From Rhizoctonia solani (lineage: Eukaryota; Basidiomycota; Agaricomycetes; Cantharellales; Ceratobasidiaceae), in contig NC_057385.1 of assembly GCF_016906535.1 (NCBI RefSeq), positions 3,472,001-3,536,000 on the forward strand: a stretch of DNA of 64,000 bases, in the 5' to 3' direction. A program made the translations under genes and the position numbers. Of the stretch, positions 55,225 to 64,000 are shown one piece after another. The first letter of the stretch is position 1; each line of letters starts with the position of its first letter. The notes beneath the pieces are model-generated. The model was not told the DNA's origin. It saw only the letters and a program-made list of their open reading frames with translations, and ran no database searches.

Positions 55225-55804
55225 TGTCCTAGACGTCCTTAAGGGGCGTCAAGGAGGCAGGTGCTTACGGCCATATAGAACTATGTAAATGTTGCTTAAG
55301 GCAACAGGTAAGCTACCTACATTGACAACCAACTATACTACAGCAACCAAGCCCATAAGGGCAATGGCAAGCTAGCTAAGTACAACTGAGAAGCCGCTTG
55401 AGGCGGTGTAGACTAGTTACTAAGTGGTTACTGGACCTAAGGTCCTTGTACAGTGGGGTGATGCAACAAGAGGTAATTGACCTGGGTGTTACCATGGTTG
55501 GTTGGCCTCCTTATATATTCTACAGGTGGGCTAATTTACAAATATACTATATGCAATATCTAATCCAATAAGAACCCTGCTCTGCAGTTGGCCTTACTCA
55601 TGCATATGTGTCACTGACGTGTCATGATGACATCATAGGTGGAGGTGGCTACATATGCAGATTAAAGTGCAGATGGGGATGTGGCTTGGCGCTTAGCGTA
55701 TGATATAGGTGCTGAAGTCATGTGATTGAAAATATTGTCTGTTTAACTTTGTTTAAATTTGAGAAAATTGGAATAATTTCCGTGGTATTGATTGTGTCTA
55801 CACA
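55225..55804 (-). repeat. Gyp-D 5' LTR
   Basis: 580 bp, the partner of 47905-48485. Differences are few, and those I checked near the ends are mainly C/T or G/A (for example cacttgaggcgg/cgcttgaggcgg). Confidence 0.9.
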
Positions 55805-55809
55805 CACCC

Positions 55810-56260
55810 TCTGAATATCCTTACTCAGAAGGAGCAACCATGGATCTGGCTAGAAGAACAGAAGGCTGCATTTGACACAATCAAGGCTGAGATTTGCAAG
55901 GAGCCTGTTCTAGCTCACCCTGATGAATCCAAACCTTACACCTTGGAAACAGACACTTCTGGAGCAGCCATGGGCGCTGTACTATCTCAGAGAAAGGAAG
56001 ATGGTTGTCTACATCCTGTTGCATTCATGTCAGCCAGCTTTTCACCTGCTGAGCTGAACTATGACACGCATGATAAGGAGCTACTTGCCATCATTTGTGC
56101 ATTTGAGCACTGGAGAATCTTTCTGGAAGGAACTGAGCAGCCTATCACTGTGTTTACTGATCACAAGAATCTGGAGTACTGGAAATCAGCTAGAACCTTC
56201 AACAGGCATAATGCGCGCTGGCATCTCATGCTGGCGTCTTACAACTTTGTCATTGCTTAT
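55810..56260 (+). pseudogene. Gyp-C Pol part 2: RNase H
   Basis: Resumes the RT/RNase H frame after Gyp-D: LETDTSGAAMGAVLSQRKE, ELNYDTHDKELLAIICAFEHW and VFTDHKNLEYWKS. It stops at FVIAY, where a solo LTR enters (TSD cttat), and continues at 56826. Confidence 0.85.
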
Positions 56261-56820
56261 TGTTGTACACCACTGTAAGGTGGGTACTTGCTAGTGGGGC
56301 AGGCGCTTAGGGCTGTACTACTACAGACAATGCTTATCTAACTATCTATCAAAGGCTTATACTACTGACGCTTAAGGTGTCCTACTACTAACTACTGTTG
56401 ACAAGGGGGCCTTAGGCCTGGGAGGTGTGGTAAGTGCAAGTAAGGGGTAAGGTTTCTACTGATGGGGGCTGGCTACTTAGCTGGCTGAAATATCCTCCTC
56501 AATGAGTATGAGATGAGGTAAAATTGACTTGGGGTCTCCAAGCAATTTTCCTGCTGTATATATATGCAAGGGGCGCTATCTACATGGTCTGTGCGCGTGA
56601 GAAAAGAAGTACCTAAATGAAATAAGAAGAGTGCTGCAGGCTGCGCAGAAGCATGGATTTCTCCTAAGCGCCCTTGGCACGGCATCTTGGCATGGCATCT
56701 TGGCATGATAAGCGCCAAGATCATGTGATTGAAAAACAATAGATATCAAGTCTGTAAAAAATACTGAAAATAACAGAAAAATTGTCCAGTTCTAATGGTG
56801 TAAATCTTGGGAGTGTAACA
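56261..56820 (-). repeat. Solo LTR, Gyp-A family, in Gyp-C pol
   Basis: 560 bp (plus strand tgttgtacac...gagtgtaaca), flanked by cttat at 56256-56260 and 56821-56825. It contains the complement of the Gyp-A R region (gtaaaattgactt). Confidence 0.93.
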
Positions 56821-56825
56821 CTTAT

Positions 56826-58414
56826 TGACCTGGGAAACAGTCACAGAAACCTGATGCCCTGTCAAGACAACTAGATCACATGGACTTAGAACCATCTCCA
56901 CAAGTCATGATTCCAGAATCTCACTTTGAGGCATTTTCAGCACACATAGATTTGTCCTTGTTGGATCAAATCAAGGAAGCTACCCAGGAAGACCCTAGTC
57001 TTGACACAATCTTGCTAGCTGTATCAGATCCTAAATCCATGCCCCACAGCATTGCACAGAAGTTCAAGGACTATACAATACAGAAGGGTCTACTTCTGTA
57101 TCAAGGAAGAGTAGTTGTGCCAGATGAACCTGAGATCAAACAGCAACTCTTATCTCACTTCCATGATTCTCCTGCTTCTGGTCACCAAGGAAGAGCACAA
57201 ACTCTAGAGTTAATCAGTTGTCACTACTACTGGCCAGCAATGAAATTCCAAGTCAATTGCTAAGTGGAGTCTTGTGAAATCTGCCAAAGAAGCAAGGGCC
57301 ATGCACACAACTATGCTCTCAACCTGCTTTCTGTCCCTGCAGGTCCCTGGGAAGACATCTCATATGATTTCATTATCAAGTTTCCCAAGTGTAAGGGATA
57401 TGACAGCATCCTGGTGGTTGTAGACCACTTCTCAAAGATGATGCACCTGGTTCCCTGCAAAGAAACTGCTACTGCTGAGGATGTTGCTCAGATGTTCTTG
57501 GAACATGTCTGGAAGCTACATGGCACTTGAAGCGCACTGTGTCTGACAGAGGGACTACATTCAACTCCAAGCTCCTCAAGGCACTCTATAAATCTCTGCA
57601 AATCACTCCTAGTTTCTCTACTGCTTACCACCCACAATCTGATGGACAAACTGAGATCAAGAACCAATGGCTAGAGGCTTACCTACGTCCCTTCATCAAT
57701 CATAGACAGTCTGATTGGGTTGATTGGCTCCCACTGGCTGAATTTGCTCACAACAATGCCAGAAGCAAAGCAACAGGCAAATTGCCCTTTGAGATTGTGT
57801 ATGGATGTTCTCCTGGCATTTCAACACTCCTGGAACCCACTGGATTGCCTATTGCTGATGACAGAGCCAAGCAACTGGCTGAGACAATTCAGGCAGTACA
57901 GGCATCAATCAAATGGGCTCAGGAGCGCTACAAACAGGCAGACACAGGGAAACCACCTCCTGAGTTTCAACCAGGAGGCAAAGTTTGGCTTCTGGCTTCC
58001 AATATCACATTGCAGCGCCCCAATAAAAAGCTAGACCACAAACAATATGGCCCTTTCCCTGTCATAGAAAGAATAGGCTTTCATGCTTATTGCCTGGCTC
58101 TCCCTGAGACCATGAAGATCCATGATGTGTTCCATGTCAGCTTATTGTCTGCTTTCAAACAAGACACAGAGTTTGATTGCACATTCACCCCTCTGCCGCC
58201 TGTAATCACAGCAGAAGGAGAAGAAGAGTACAAAGTAGACAAATTTGTAGATTGGGCAGCAGAAGACAGAATCTGGAAGTACAGGGTGAGATGGAAGGGA
58301 TATGCGCCCCATGAGGACACACAGGAACCAGCCAAGGATCTACAGCATTGCAAGGACAAATTGCGCAACTTCTTTGCCAATTACCCAGATGCTCCAGCAG
58401 CCAACAATGCCATC
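56826..58414 (+). pseudogene. Gyp-C Pol part 3: integrase and chromodomain
   Basis: The first codon is TGA where Arg is expected in the conserved Y-R-P-G-K motif (CGA to TGA). Integrase follows, with SCEICQRSKG after a stop at 57261, then SYDFIIKFP, a stop at 57528, SDRGTTFNS and SDGQTEIKN. The chromodomain reads EEEYKVDKFVD and YRVRWKGYAPHEDTQEP, with Thr-Gln where the consensus is S/T-W. The frame runs on into the adjoining LTR (AANNAI|CYGYD), an accident of the junction. Confidence 0.87.
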
Positions 58415-59905
58415 TGTTATGGATATGACATTTCTTCAATAATCTGTACTTATTTTATTGATTACACTAGTAATCTTACAGTAAACAAATGAGATAAAAA
58501 TGCGAACTAAGGTTTTCAAGGTCCCTCTATCCGATAGTGACCTTTAAAAACCTAAACCTCAGGAATACCCTCAATATGCAATGCCTTTTGCATATATGCT
58601 GTTTTCTCACTCATTTAAATATATAAATTCAGCTGAGTAGATAAACAGTAACAAGTAATATTTCTCTTGTTTGTAGTATTCATTATTCAAGATTCTATCT
58701 TGTGGCTACACACAGAAATATTCAGGGTCCCCCCTGTCGCATAGGCAAGTGCTCTGGCGCTTAATCAGCGCTTAAGCGCCGACGCACTAAATGCGCCTTT
58801 TCTCCATCACCCGGGCATCCCACACTGCCGCATTGCTTGCGCTTAGGTGCGCCTGTTGTGCGCTCCAGAACGCTGGGTCAAACTCCCAAAACGGACAACA
58901 TTTGGCAGAGTTATGCCCCATTTACTGTAAGTACCCAATGCAGCAGTATCCTACCTTTGGGACTATTTACTCCAAGGGTGATACTTAGCCTTGGGACATC
59001 TAAGGACCCACACAGGTAAATACTGCCTTGGGGCAAATATTAGGATCTGTTTGTTTACTATTTACCAAAGTATTGGCTCCCTCAAGTGTTTCAGTTGCCA
59101 CATGTACCTCCTGTACCCCCTCTTGATATCAATCATGTATATACTTGTTTGTGCACCTTCTCAGGGTAGAAAAGGACCCTGTGAAGACGCTTCTAATGCA
59201 TCCATTTATCCACTCTTATGTATTGACATATACACACAAACCTTTAACAGCTTATCTGCGCATTTACTTTAGTGATTGACTCACTGTAAATAGCATAGGA
59301 GGTTATTTGGTGCACTAAGACCATAGGCCAGTCCCAACAGACACAGGGTAACCTATTAGTGTACTTACTGCAACCCTGTGCCCCTTGACTGTCACAGTTG
59401 TTGAGTTCAACATTGAGTATAGTGCAACAATACTGTAAGGATTGTTGTGATTGAGTGATAGTGTTTCAATCCACCATACCCCCTATATTGTAGATAGCCT
59501 TATACAATATCTCATAAATCCTAGATATATTTTAGGTAAACCCCACAAGTCTTAAGTCTTACTTAAGCATATAAGTCCTATACTTATTAGGCAAATCCTA
59601 TAAATCCTGTACATTAGTCAGGTAACCCTCTTACTTAAGGTACTACCCCAGAGACCTTAAGTATACATACCTTTAGTCACTTAGGCTTAAGTAACATTAG
59701 TCTAAGGTACTATACATAACCAACCACCTGCACTTCATAGTTGCTAGACTATTTGTTAGGAGTTGTTATTCCTGATAACCTAGCCTATATTGTGCATATA
59801 TTCTGTGCATATATTCTGCTTCTTAATACTAGTTCTCAGTTATTCCCAGATGCATTTTGTATATAGTAATTCTTTCTTACTCCTGTACTTACACAACTCT
59901 TAACA
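58415..59905 (+). repeat. Gyp-B-type LTR without target duplication
   Basis: 1491 bp, tgttatggat...actcttaaca. Left flank ccatc and right flank aagac do not match, so this is not a simple solo LTR. It may be a recombinant joining two formerly separate loci. Confidence 0.88.
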
Positions 59906-60547
59906 AAGACTTTGCCTATGTAATGGAGGCAGAGGATGCTGAGGGGTTCTTTGGTTGTCTCAAGGAGTGCCAACCTTGTGACATGGCCATGGGGTATACC
60001 AACCTCAAGGCCTTTACTGCTTACTTCTACAGGGACAGGGATGCCCTTCCTCAGGGTGTGTGTGAGCCCAAGGCCCTTAAGAAGTAAGTATCCCTCTTTT
60101 CTTATGTTAGAAGGGAGTATTGATGAGCTGTTACCAGGGCTACAGTTAATTTGCCACTGGGTGTTCAGGAGTAGGTTACCTCCAATATATTGGAGCATGA
60201 CCCTGAATCTGATTGTGGTAAGATTCTTGTTCTGTGGGGTCCCTCAGAGACAGGGAAGTCAGCCCTGGCTTGTTCTTGGGGCCACCATATTAGGTTCAGA
60301 CAGAACCTTAACTCTAATTAATTTAGTGATCACCTTATGGTTCAGTATGTAGTGCTGGATGATATGGATTGGTCCAAGGTTCCATTAAAGATGTGGGTGC
60401 AGGAAGACTTCAACTTCTGCACTAGTTACAGATCAGAGCGCCATTGCCAATGGGGGTGTTCTACTGTTATTTGTTCCAATTCTAAGCCTTCTGTGTTTGC
60501 TGATTGTAGTTATGCCACAGTTGATGGCAAGAATTGGATAGACACCA
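59906..60547 (+). pseudogene. Endogenous CRESS-DNA virus-like Rep, helicase part, degenerate
   Basis: All recognisable parts lie in one frame. The first (to 60084) resembles the linker before the helicase of geminivirus/genomovirus-like Rep proteins. GPSETGKS at 60238-60261 is a Walker A, YVVLDDMDW at 60346-60372 a Walker B, and STVICSNSKP at about 60460-60489 carries the motif C Asn. This is the superfamily 3 helicase order. Stops at 60085, 60172 and 60319 break it, and the first overlaps a GTAAGT that might be an intron donor. The N-terminal HUH nuclease is absent because the fragment begins at the LTR. It ends at the junction with Gyp-E. Endogenous Rep-like genes are known in fungal genomes. 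The virus family cannot be fixed from this. Confidence 0.72.
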
Positions 60548-62167
60548 ATTGTACACCTGAGAAGGATTTTGACATGTGTGCTACTGGGTGTAATTGGTTG
60601 TCTGTCCCTCTTTGACTAAAGATGGCTCCCATGGCTACCCCTGAGGTGTCTGTCTCTAAGTGGTAGGGTAGATTGGAATTGGAGTGGATTAGTACTGGTG
60701 ACTTGGTGACCAGGCATTTCAATTCCTGAAATGCTTCCTCTTCCAGATTTCCCCATGACCAAGGGATTTCCTTTTTTGTGAGATTATGGAGGGGGCATGC
60801 CACAGAGCTGAAATTGGGGATGAATCATTGGAGGTAATTGACAAACCCTACAAAGGCCTGGACTTGTTTGACTGTTCTGGGCATGGGCCAGGTGGTTACT
60901 GCTTCTATCTTCTTCTCATCTGTTGAGAGTCTGGCTGGGGAGATGACAATACCAAGATAGTCCACCGTAGTGACCTGGAAGTGATATTTTGATAGCTTGC
61001 AGAAGAGTTGGTTCTGTGATAGCCTGGATAGTACCTCTCTTACATGTTCTGGGTGTTCTTCCATTTTTTCCAAGAAGATCAAGATGTTGTGCAAATAGAT
61101 GCCCATGGTAATGTCAATGAGATCTTGGAAGGGGTCATTCATGAAGTGTTGGAAGGCAGCAGGGGCATTGGTTCAGCCAAAAGGCATCACCAGATATTCA
61201 AATAGCCCATATTTTGTTCTAAACACTGTTTTCCATTCATCTCCAGCCTTGATCTGTACATTGTTATAGCCCCACCTTAGGTCTAGTTTTGTGAATATCT
61301 TGGCATGATGCAACTTGGCCATTAGGTCATCCTGACTAGGTAAGGGGTAGACATTTTTGAGCGTAACATCATTGAGCTTCCTGTAATCTACAACTAGATG
61401 TAGGGAACCATCTGCCTTTTTTTACAAACATGGCAGGGGCCCCTGCTGAAGAAGTACTGGGGAAAATCTTGCCTGTGGCTAATTCTACTTCAATATGTTG
61501 TTTCAGGGCTTTAGACTCTGCATCTGTCATGCCGTAAATGGAGCCTGGGGAGAGTTTAGCATCTGGGAGGAGGTCTATGGCAATGTCATATTCCCTATGT
61601 GGAGGGAGGACCTTAAATTCTTCTTCTCCAAAGACCCTGACAAATTTGTGATATTGGGCTGTAGGTCAGCTAGGGGGTCTAGATCTGCATCTTCTTCTCA
61701 GGCAATTTGTACTTGATCTGGGAAGGTGATTGTCCCTGAAGTCCAGTCAATGAGGGATGACTCCTGAGAGAGCCATGTCATGCCAAGTATGGCTGGTGTG
61801 TCTCCAATGGGACAAACTAGGAAAGGAATGGAGTGTGAGTGGCCATTGGCCAAGACTGCAAGTTGAGCCTGGTGCCAAATGCAACCAGTCTGGGAAATAG
61901 TACCATTTAACATTCCCACTACTCATGGATTTTTGAGTAGGGTTTTAGGGATTTTCAATTTTTCCACTAGTGCTGGGGATATGAAATTGCAGGTGGCTCA
62001 GGAGTCCATGAGGGTTTTGATGGGTTTAACCAAGGAATGTTGCATGTGTAGGTTGATAAAAAGCAGTGGGTGTTCATTTGAATCAAGAGCAATAAATACA
62101 AATTTGGTTTCTACAGATTCTACAGGCACATTTTCTGGGACCAAGGGTTTGGCAGTAATCCTTGGTC
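60548..62167 (-). pseudogene. Gyp-E Pol fragment (protease, RT, start of RNase H)
   Basis: Read leftwards: protease decayed to MDSWATCNFISP (Gly to Trp; about 62030-61990); RT with WHQAQLAVLANGHSHS upstream; the active-site motif reads YLHNILIF (about 61090) instead of YLDD; IVISPARLSTDEKKIEAVT; RNase H begins ETDTSGVAMGAIFSQRG (about 60660) and ends near MSKSFSG at 60548. The sequence is closest to Gyp-A throughout. Stops and frame changes are frequent and the downstream half of pol is missing. Confidence 0.83.
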
Positions 62168-62180
62168 TTATTCTTTTCCC
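62139..62180 (-). promoter_or_regulatory. Predicted -1 frameshift signal at Gyp-E gag/pol
   Basis: On the minus strand: GGGAAAA (62180-62174), GAATAA, gaccaagg (62167-62160), a 13-base loop, then ccttggtc (62146-62139), a perfect 8-bp stem. Three of the eight pairs differ from Gyp-A by compensating changes. Confidence 0.8.
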
Positions 62181-62622
62181 AACTCCTCAGACTCAGCTAC
62201 CTTAGCTGTTTCTTTTAGGATAGCTTTCCAACCATTTGGGCACTGTTTGATCCCATGGCCATTTTGGCTGCACTTGATGCACAGTCCTGCTGTGTGGCAG
62301 CAATGTTGTTCCTCAGGGGTGACATAGTTGGGGTCCTTAGATAGGCAGACCCAATGAGTGGTAGTGGTGGAAGTGGTTGCAGTGACTGGGGCCTTGGCTG
62401 CCTTTTTGGGGTGGTTCTCCTTGTTTTCCCAATGGGTATTGTCAGTTTTGATTGAGGCAGCAAATATGGCTTCAAGATTGTCTGGGATGTTGTCCTTAGT
62501 GGACAGGAGTTCCTTAACCTTCCAATGAAGGCCCCTAGTGAATTGCGCAATATACGCTTCTTTGTTCCAATCAAGCTCTGCAACCTCATTGCAGAACTCA
62601 GCAATGTATTCCTTACTCATGC
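62168..62622 (-). pseudogene. Gyp-E Gag, C-terminal piece
   Basis: Contains ELDWNKEAYIAQFTRGLHWK and a knuckle CIKCSQNGHGIKQC (CX2CX4HX4C), closely similar to Gyp-A Gag, and ends LGKE-stop at the slippery site. It begins at a junction with an LTR of another family, so the N-terminal two thirds are missing. Confidence 0.82.
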
Positions 62623-62813
62623 ATACATGTCACCTATGATGTCATCAAGGTGGAGGTGTTACATAGCTGACTAAGCAGTGGAGGGGATGTGGCAAGGCAC
62701 TTGGGGTATGACATAAGCACCAAGGTCACATGATTGAAAATGTTGTCTGTTTGTCTTTGTTTAAAATCAAGAAAATGGGAGTAAATTCCACAGTATTGAA
62801 TGTGTCTTCAACA
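62622..62813 (-). repeat. Gyp-D-family LTR fragment
   Basis: Matches the right third of the Gyp-D LTR (tgatgtcatcaaggtggagg...tgtgtcttcaaca). The junction with Gyp-E gag falls in ccttactcatgcata, a word present in Gyp-D LTRs. Confidence 0.75.
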
Positions 62814-62819
62814 TATTGT

Positions 62820-62948
62820 CACTTTAAGTATTGCCTTCATTGCCTTGCCTTGGTTAGTAGTAGACTACTTAGTTAGTTTGTTCTAGTAGCTATGGCCTTA
62901 AGCACCCATCCTACCAGCAAGTAAACTGCCTTATAGCAGGTCTACAAC
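62820..62948 (+). repeat. Gyp-A-family LTR remnant
   Basis: ggccttaagcacccatcctaccagcaagta and the end ctacaaca resemble the right end of a Gyp-A-type LTR such as 28860-28932. Confidence 0.55.
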
Positions 62949-63339
62949 AGACTTGCAGCACCCTCTAATGCACAGGAGAGGAGTTGCATATGAACTGACC
63001 ACTGGGCATAGGCTGCTGCAGTTGCAGCACTGCTCTCTTCATTTTAGTCCCTCAGTAAGTCTCCCATGCCTGTAGTATACATAGCATCTGCAGAACAAGA
63101 ATCATTAGCTGTATTAAAATAGATAAGAAATTAAAAAGAAATACCTTGCATTTGACAATAAGCTCCACCTCTTGGACCTGTTGAGGTTTCCAATGGGTGC
63201 TGACCCATTGGAACTTGGGACCAGGGTTAGCAACCATAGTGAGTACATGGATGGGTGCATATTGGGCTTAATGCACTTATTGATCTTCCCAATCCTCCAC
63301 TGGATGGCATGTCTCAACTCTAGGATAGCTGTTGTTATA
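62949..63339. other. No gene recognised
   Basis: A minus-strand ORF at 63237-63052 includes GPKFQWVSTHWKPQQVQEVE, which looks protein-like but is unknown to me. It could be an exon of a disrupted gene into which the Tc1 element inserted. Confidence 0.35.
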
Positions 63340-64000
63340 CAGTGCTGTTCAAAACTGTTCACAGGATTGGAACATTTGTACTGTATCAGTTGTTACTAAA
63401 TCAATTGTCACATGATAAATTTGAAATTCATCTGGTATAATTGGTAGTGTCTTCTCTGTCTAACACAATTTATCTTATTCAGTTTGAATGAGATTTGATG
63501 AAGATACATTCAGAACAATGGAACAATCTCTGTGAACAGTTTTGAACAATGGACTACAGGATATACAAGTCAAGCAAATATCAATACTTGGTTGGGCCAC
63601 CTTTGGCCTTGATCCAAGCCTGAATTCTCTTAGGCATACTCTCTATCAAATCCTGGCACTTCTGGGTACTAACTTTGTCCCAAATCTCCTGCACCCTCTC
63701 CAATAATTCCAACATCCCACTTGCAGGGGTTTCATAGCTATAAAGCTCCCTCTTGATTTGATCCCAAAGGCTTTCAGTTGGATTGAGGTCTGGGGAGTTA
63801 GCAGGCCACTCAAAGACCTCAAGCCATTCTCTTGGAACCAGTCTTTTATAATATGGGCCTTGTGGGAGCTTGCATTGTCTTGCATAAATATGCCCTTCTG
63901 CATGTCCAGCCCATAGTACTCCAGAGTTTGCTTGAATTCATCTTCTAGGATCTCCACATAGAGTTCCTTGGTGAGAGACCCATCTATCTTGCACATAAGA
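63340..64000 (-). mobile_element. Tc1/mariner element, one end
   Basis: Starts cagtgctgttcaaaactgtt next to TA (63338-63339). A 19-bp inverted partner of part of this end lies inside at 63530-63548. It encodes the C-terminal half of a DDE transposase on the minus strand and leaves the window on the right. Confidence 0.85.
63570..64000 (-). pseudogene. Tc1/mariner transposase, C-terminal part
   Basis: The frame entering at 63996 reads DGSLTKELYVEILEDEF and IFMQDNASSHKAH, the second catalytic Asp region of DDE transposases. A single-base break near 63815 then shifts the frame. The next frame reads WPANSPDLNPTESLWDQIK (about 63805-63750), including the terminal acidic residue, here Glu in the S-P-D-L-N-P-T-E motif. 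The break inactivates it unless it is a sequence error. The N-terminal DNA-binding half lies beyond 64000. Confidence 0.85.

Larger units (their letters stand above)
47905..55804 (-). mobile_element. Gyp-D: Tf1-like Gypsy inserted in Gyp-C pol
   Basis: A 7.9-kb element on the minus strand with LTRs of about 580 bp at both ends. It is flanked by cgccc (47900-47904) and caccc (55805-55809), a 5-bp duplication with one change. It has pol (chromodomain last), a frameshift signal and gag. Gag is split by a 1.5-kb Gyp-B-type solo LTR. Confidence 0.9.
44269..58414 (+). mobile_element. Gyp-C: Tf1-like Gypsy, interrupted twice, 3' LTR lost
   Basis: A 5' LTR, self-priming site, gag, frameshift signal and pol are present, but pol is in three pieces (to 47904, 55810-56260, 56826-58414). 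These are separated by the complete Gyp-D and by a solo LTR, each with target duplications. The 3' end stops just after the chromodomain at a Gyp-B-type LTR, so the 3' LTR is absent. Confidence 0.85.

Noticed and set aside
60084..60145. A spliced intron in the Rep fragment
   Set aside because: GTAAGT is present, but the nearest acceptors do not restore a good frame. Stops at 60172 and 60319 would remain, so decay is the simpler reading.
1..64000. tRNA or rRNA genes
   Set aside because: I saw no cloverleaf with A and B boxes and no conserved rRNA segments on either strand by eye. A tRNAscan run would be decisive.

Overview
This is a transposon graveyard from a filamentous basidiomycete. The families and layout fit an agaricomycete such as Rhizoctonia/Ceratobasidium: Tf1-like chromodomain Ty3/Gypsy elements, CACTA (Tnp2-type) transposases with 50-70 nt GT-AG introns, Tc1/mariner, hAT and RNase H-bearing LINE remnants. 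The species name is an inference. I found no rRNA, tRNA, CRISPR or bacterial-type operon. Almost every gene is broken by stops, frameshifts or nested insertions.

Layout. 1-1478: internally deleted Ty1/Copia element, lying in a decayed hAT transposase (1479-2950). 3038-3964: LINE RT-tail/RNase H fragment. 4396-14048 (minus): CACTA transposase split by Gyp-A (6832-13080), a nearly intact Tf1-like Gypsy with 562-bp LTRs and TSD tacac. 14539-30022: Gyp-B, a Gypsy with 1.5-kb LTRs, a very long gag, a UAAUG gag/pol junction and an extra spliced ORF after pol. Its 3' LTR holds a 2.1-kb fold-back element, which itself holds a solo LTR. 30023-31482: stacked LTR pieces and a MITE. 31640-36990: low-copy-looking sequence with two hypothetical genes, a LINE 3' end and a protein-kinase-like gene. 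36989-38215: two blocks of a degenerate GGGGTCGGA minisatellite. 38282-41960 (minus): second CACTA transposase, with a solo LTR. 42449-44268: a multi-intron gene cut off by Gyp-C. 44269-58414: Gyp-C (plus), interrupted by the whole of Gyp-D (47905-55804, minus, itself holding a Gyp-B-type solo LTR) and by another solo LTR. 58415-59905: Gyp-B-type LTR. 59906-60547: decayed Rep helicase fragment like those of CRESS-DNA viruses. 60548-62622 (minus): Gyp-E fragment. 63340-64000: Tc1/mariner element running off the window.

How the parts work. Four related Gypsy elements (A, C, D, E) keep the same arrangement at the gag stop: slippery heptamer GGGAAAA, a 5-6 nt spacer, a stem of about 8 bp with a 13-14 nt loop, and pol in the -1 frame. 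Stem bases covary between A and E, which points to programmed -1 frameshifting. Elements A, C and D each have a primer-binding site complementary to their own LTR R region, with a different sequence each time, which indicates Tf1-like self-priming. Gyp-B instead joins gag and pol by an overlapping stop-start. All four differences between the two Gyp-A LTRs are CpG transitions, consistent with methylation-driven decay.
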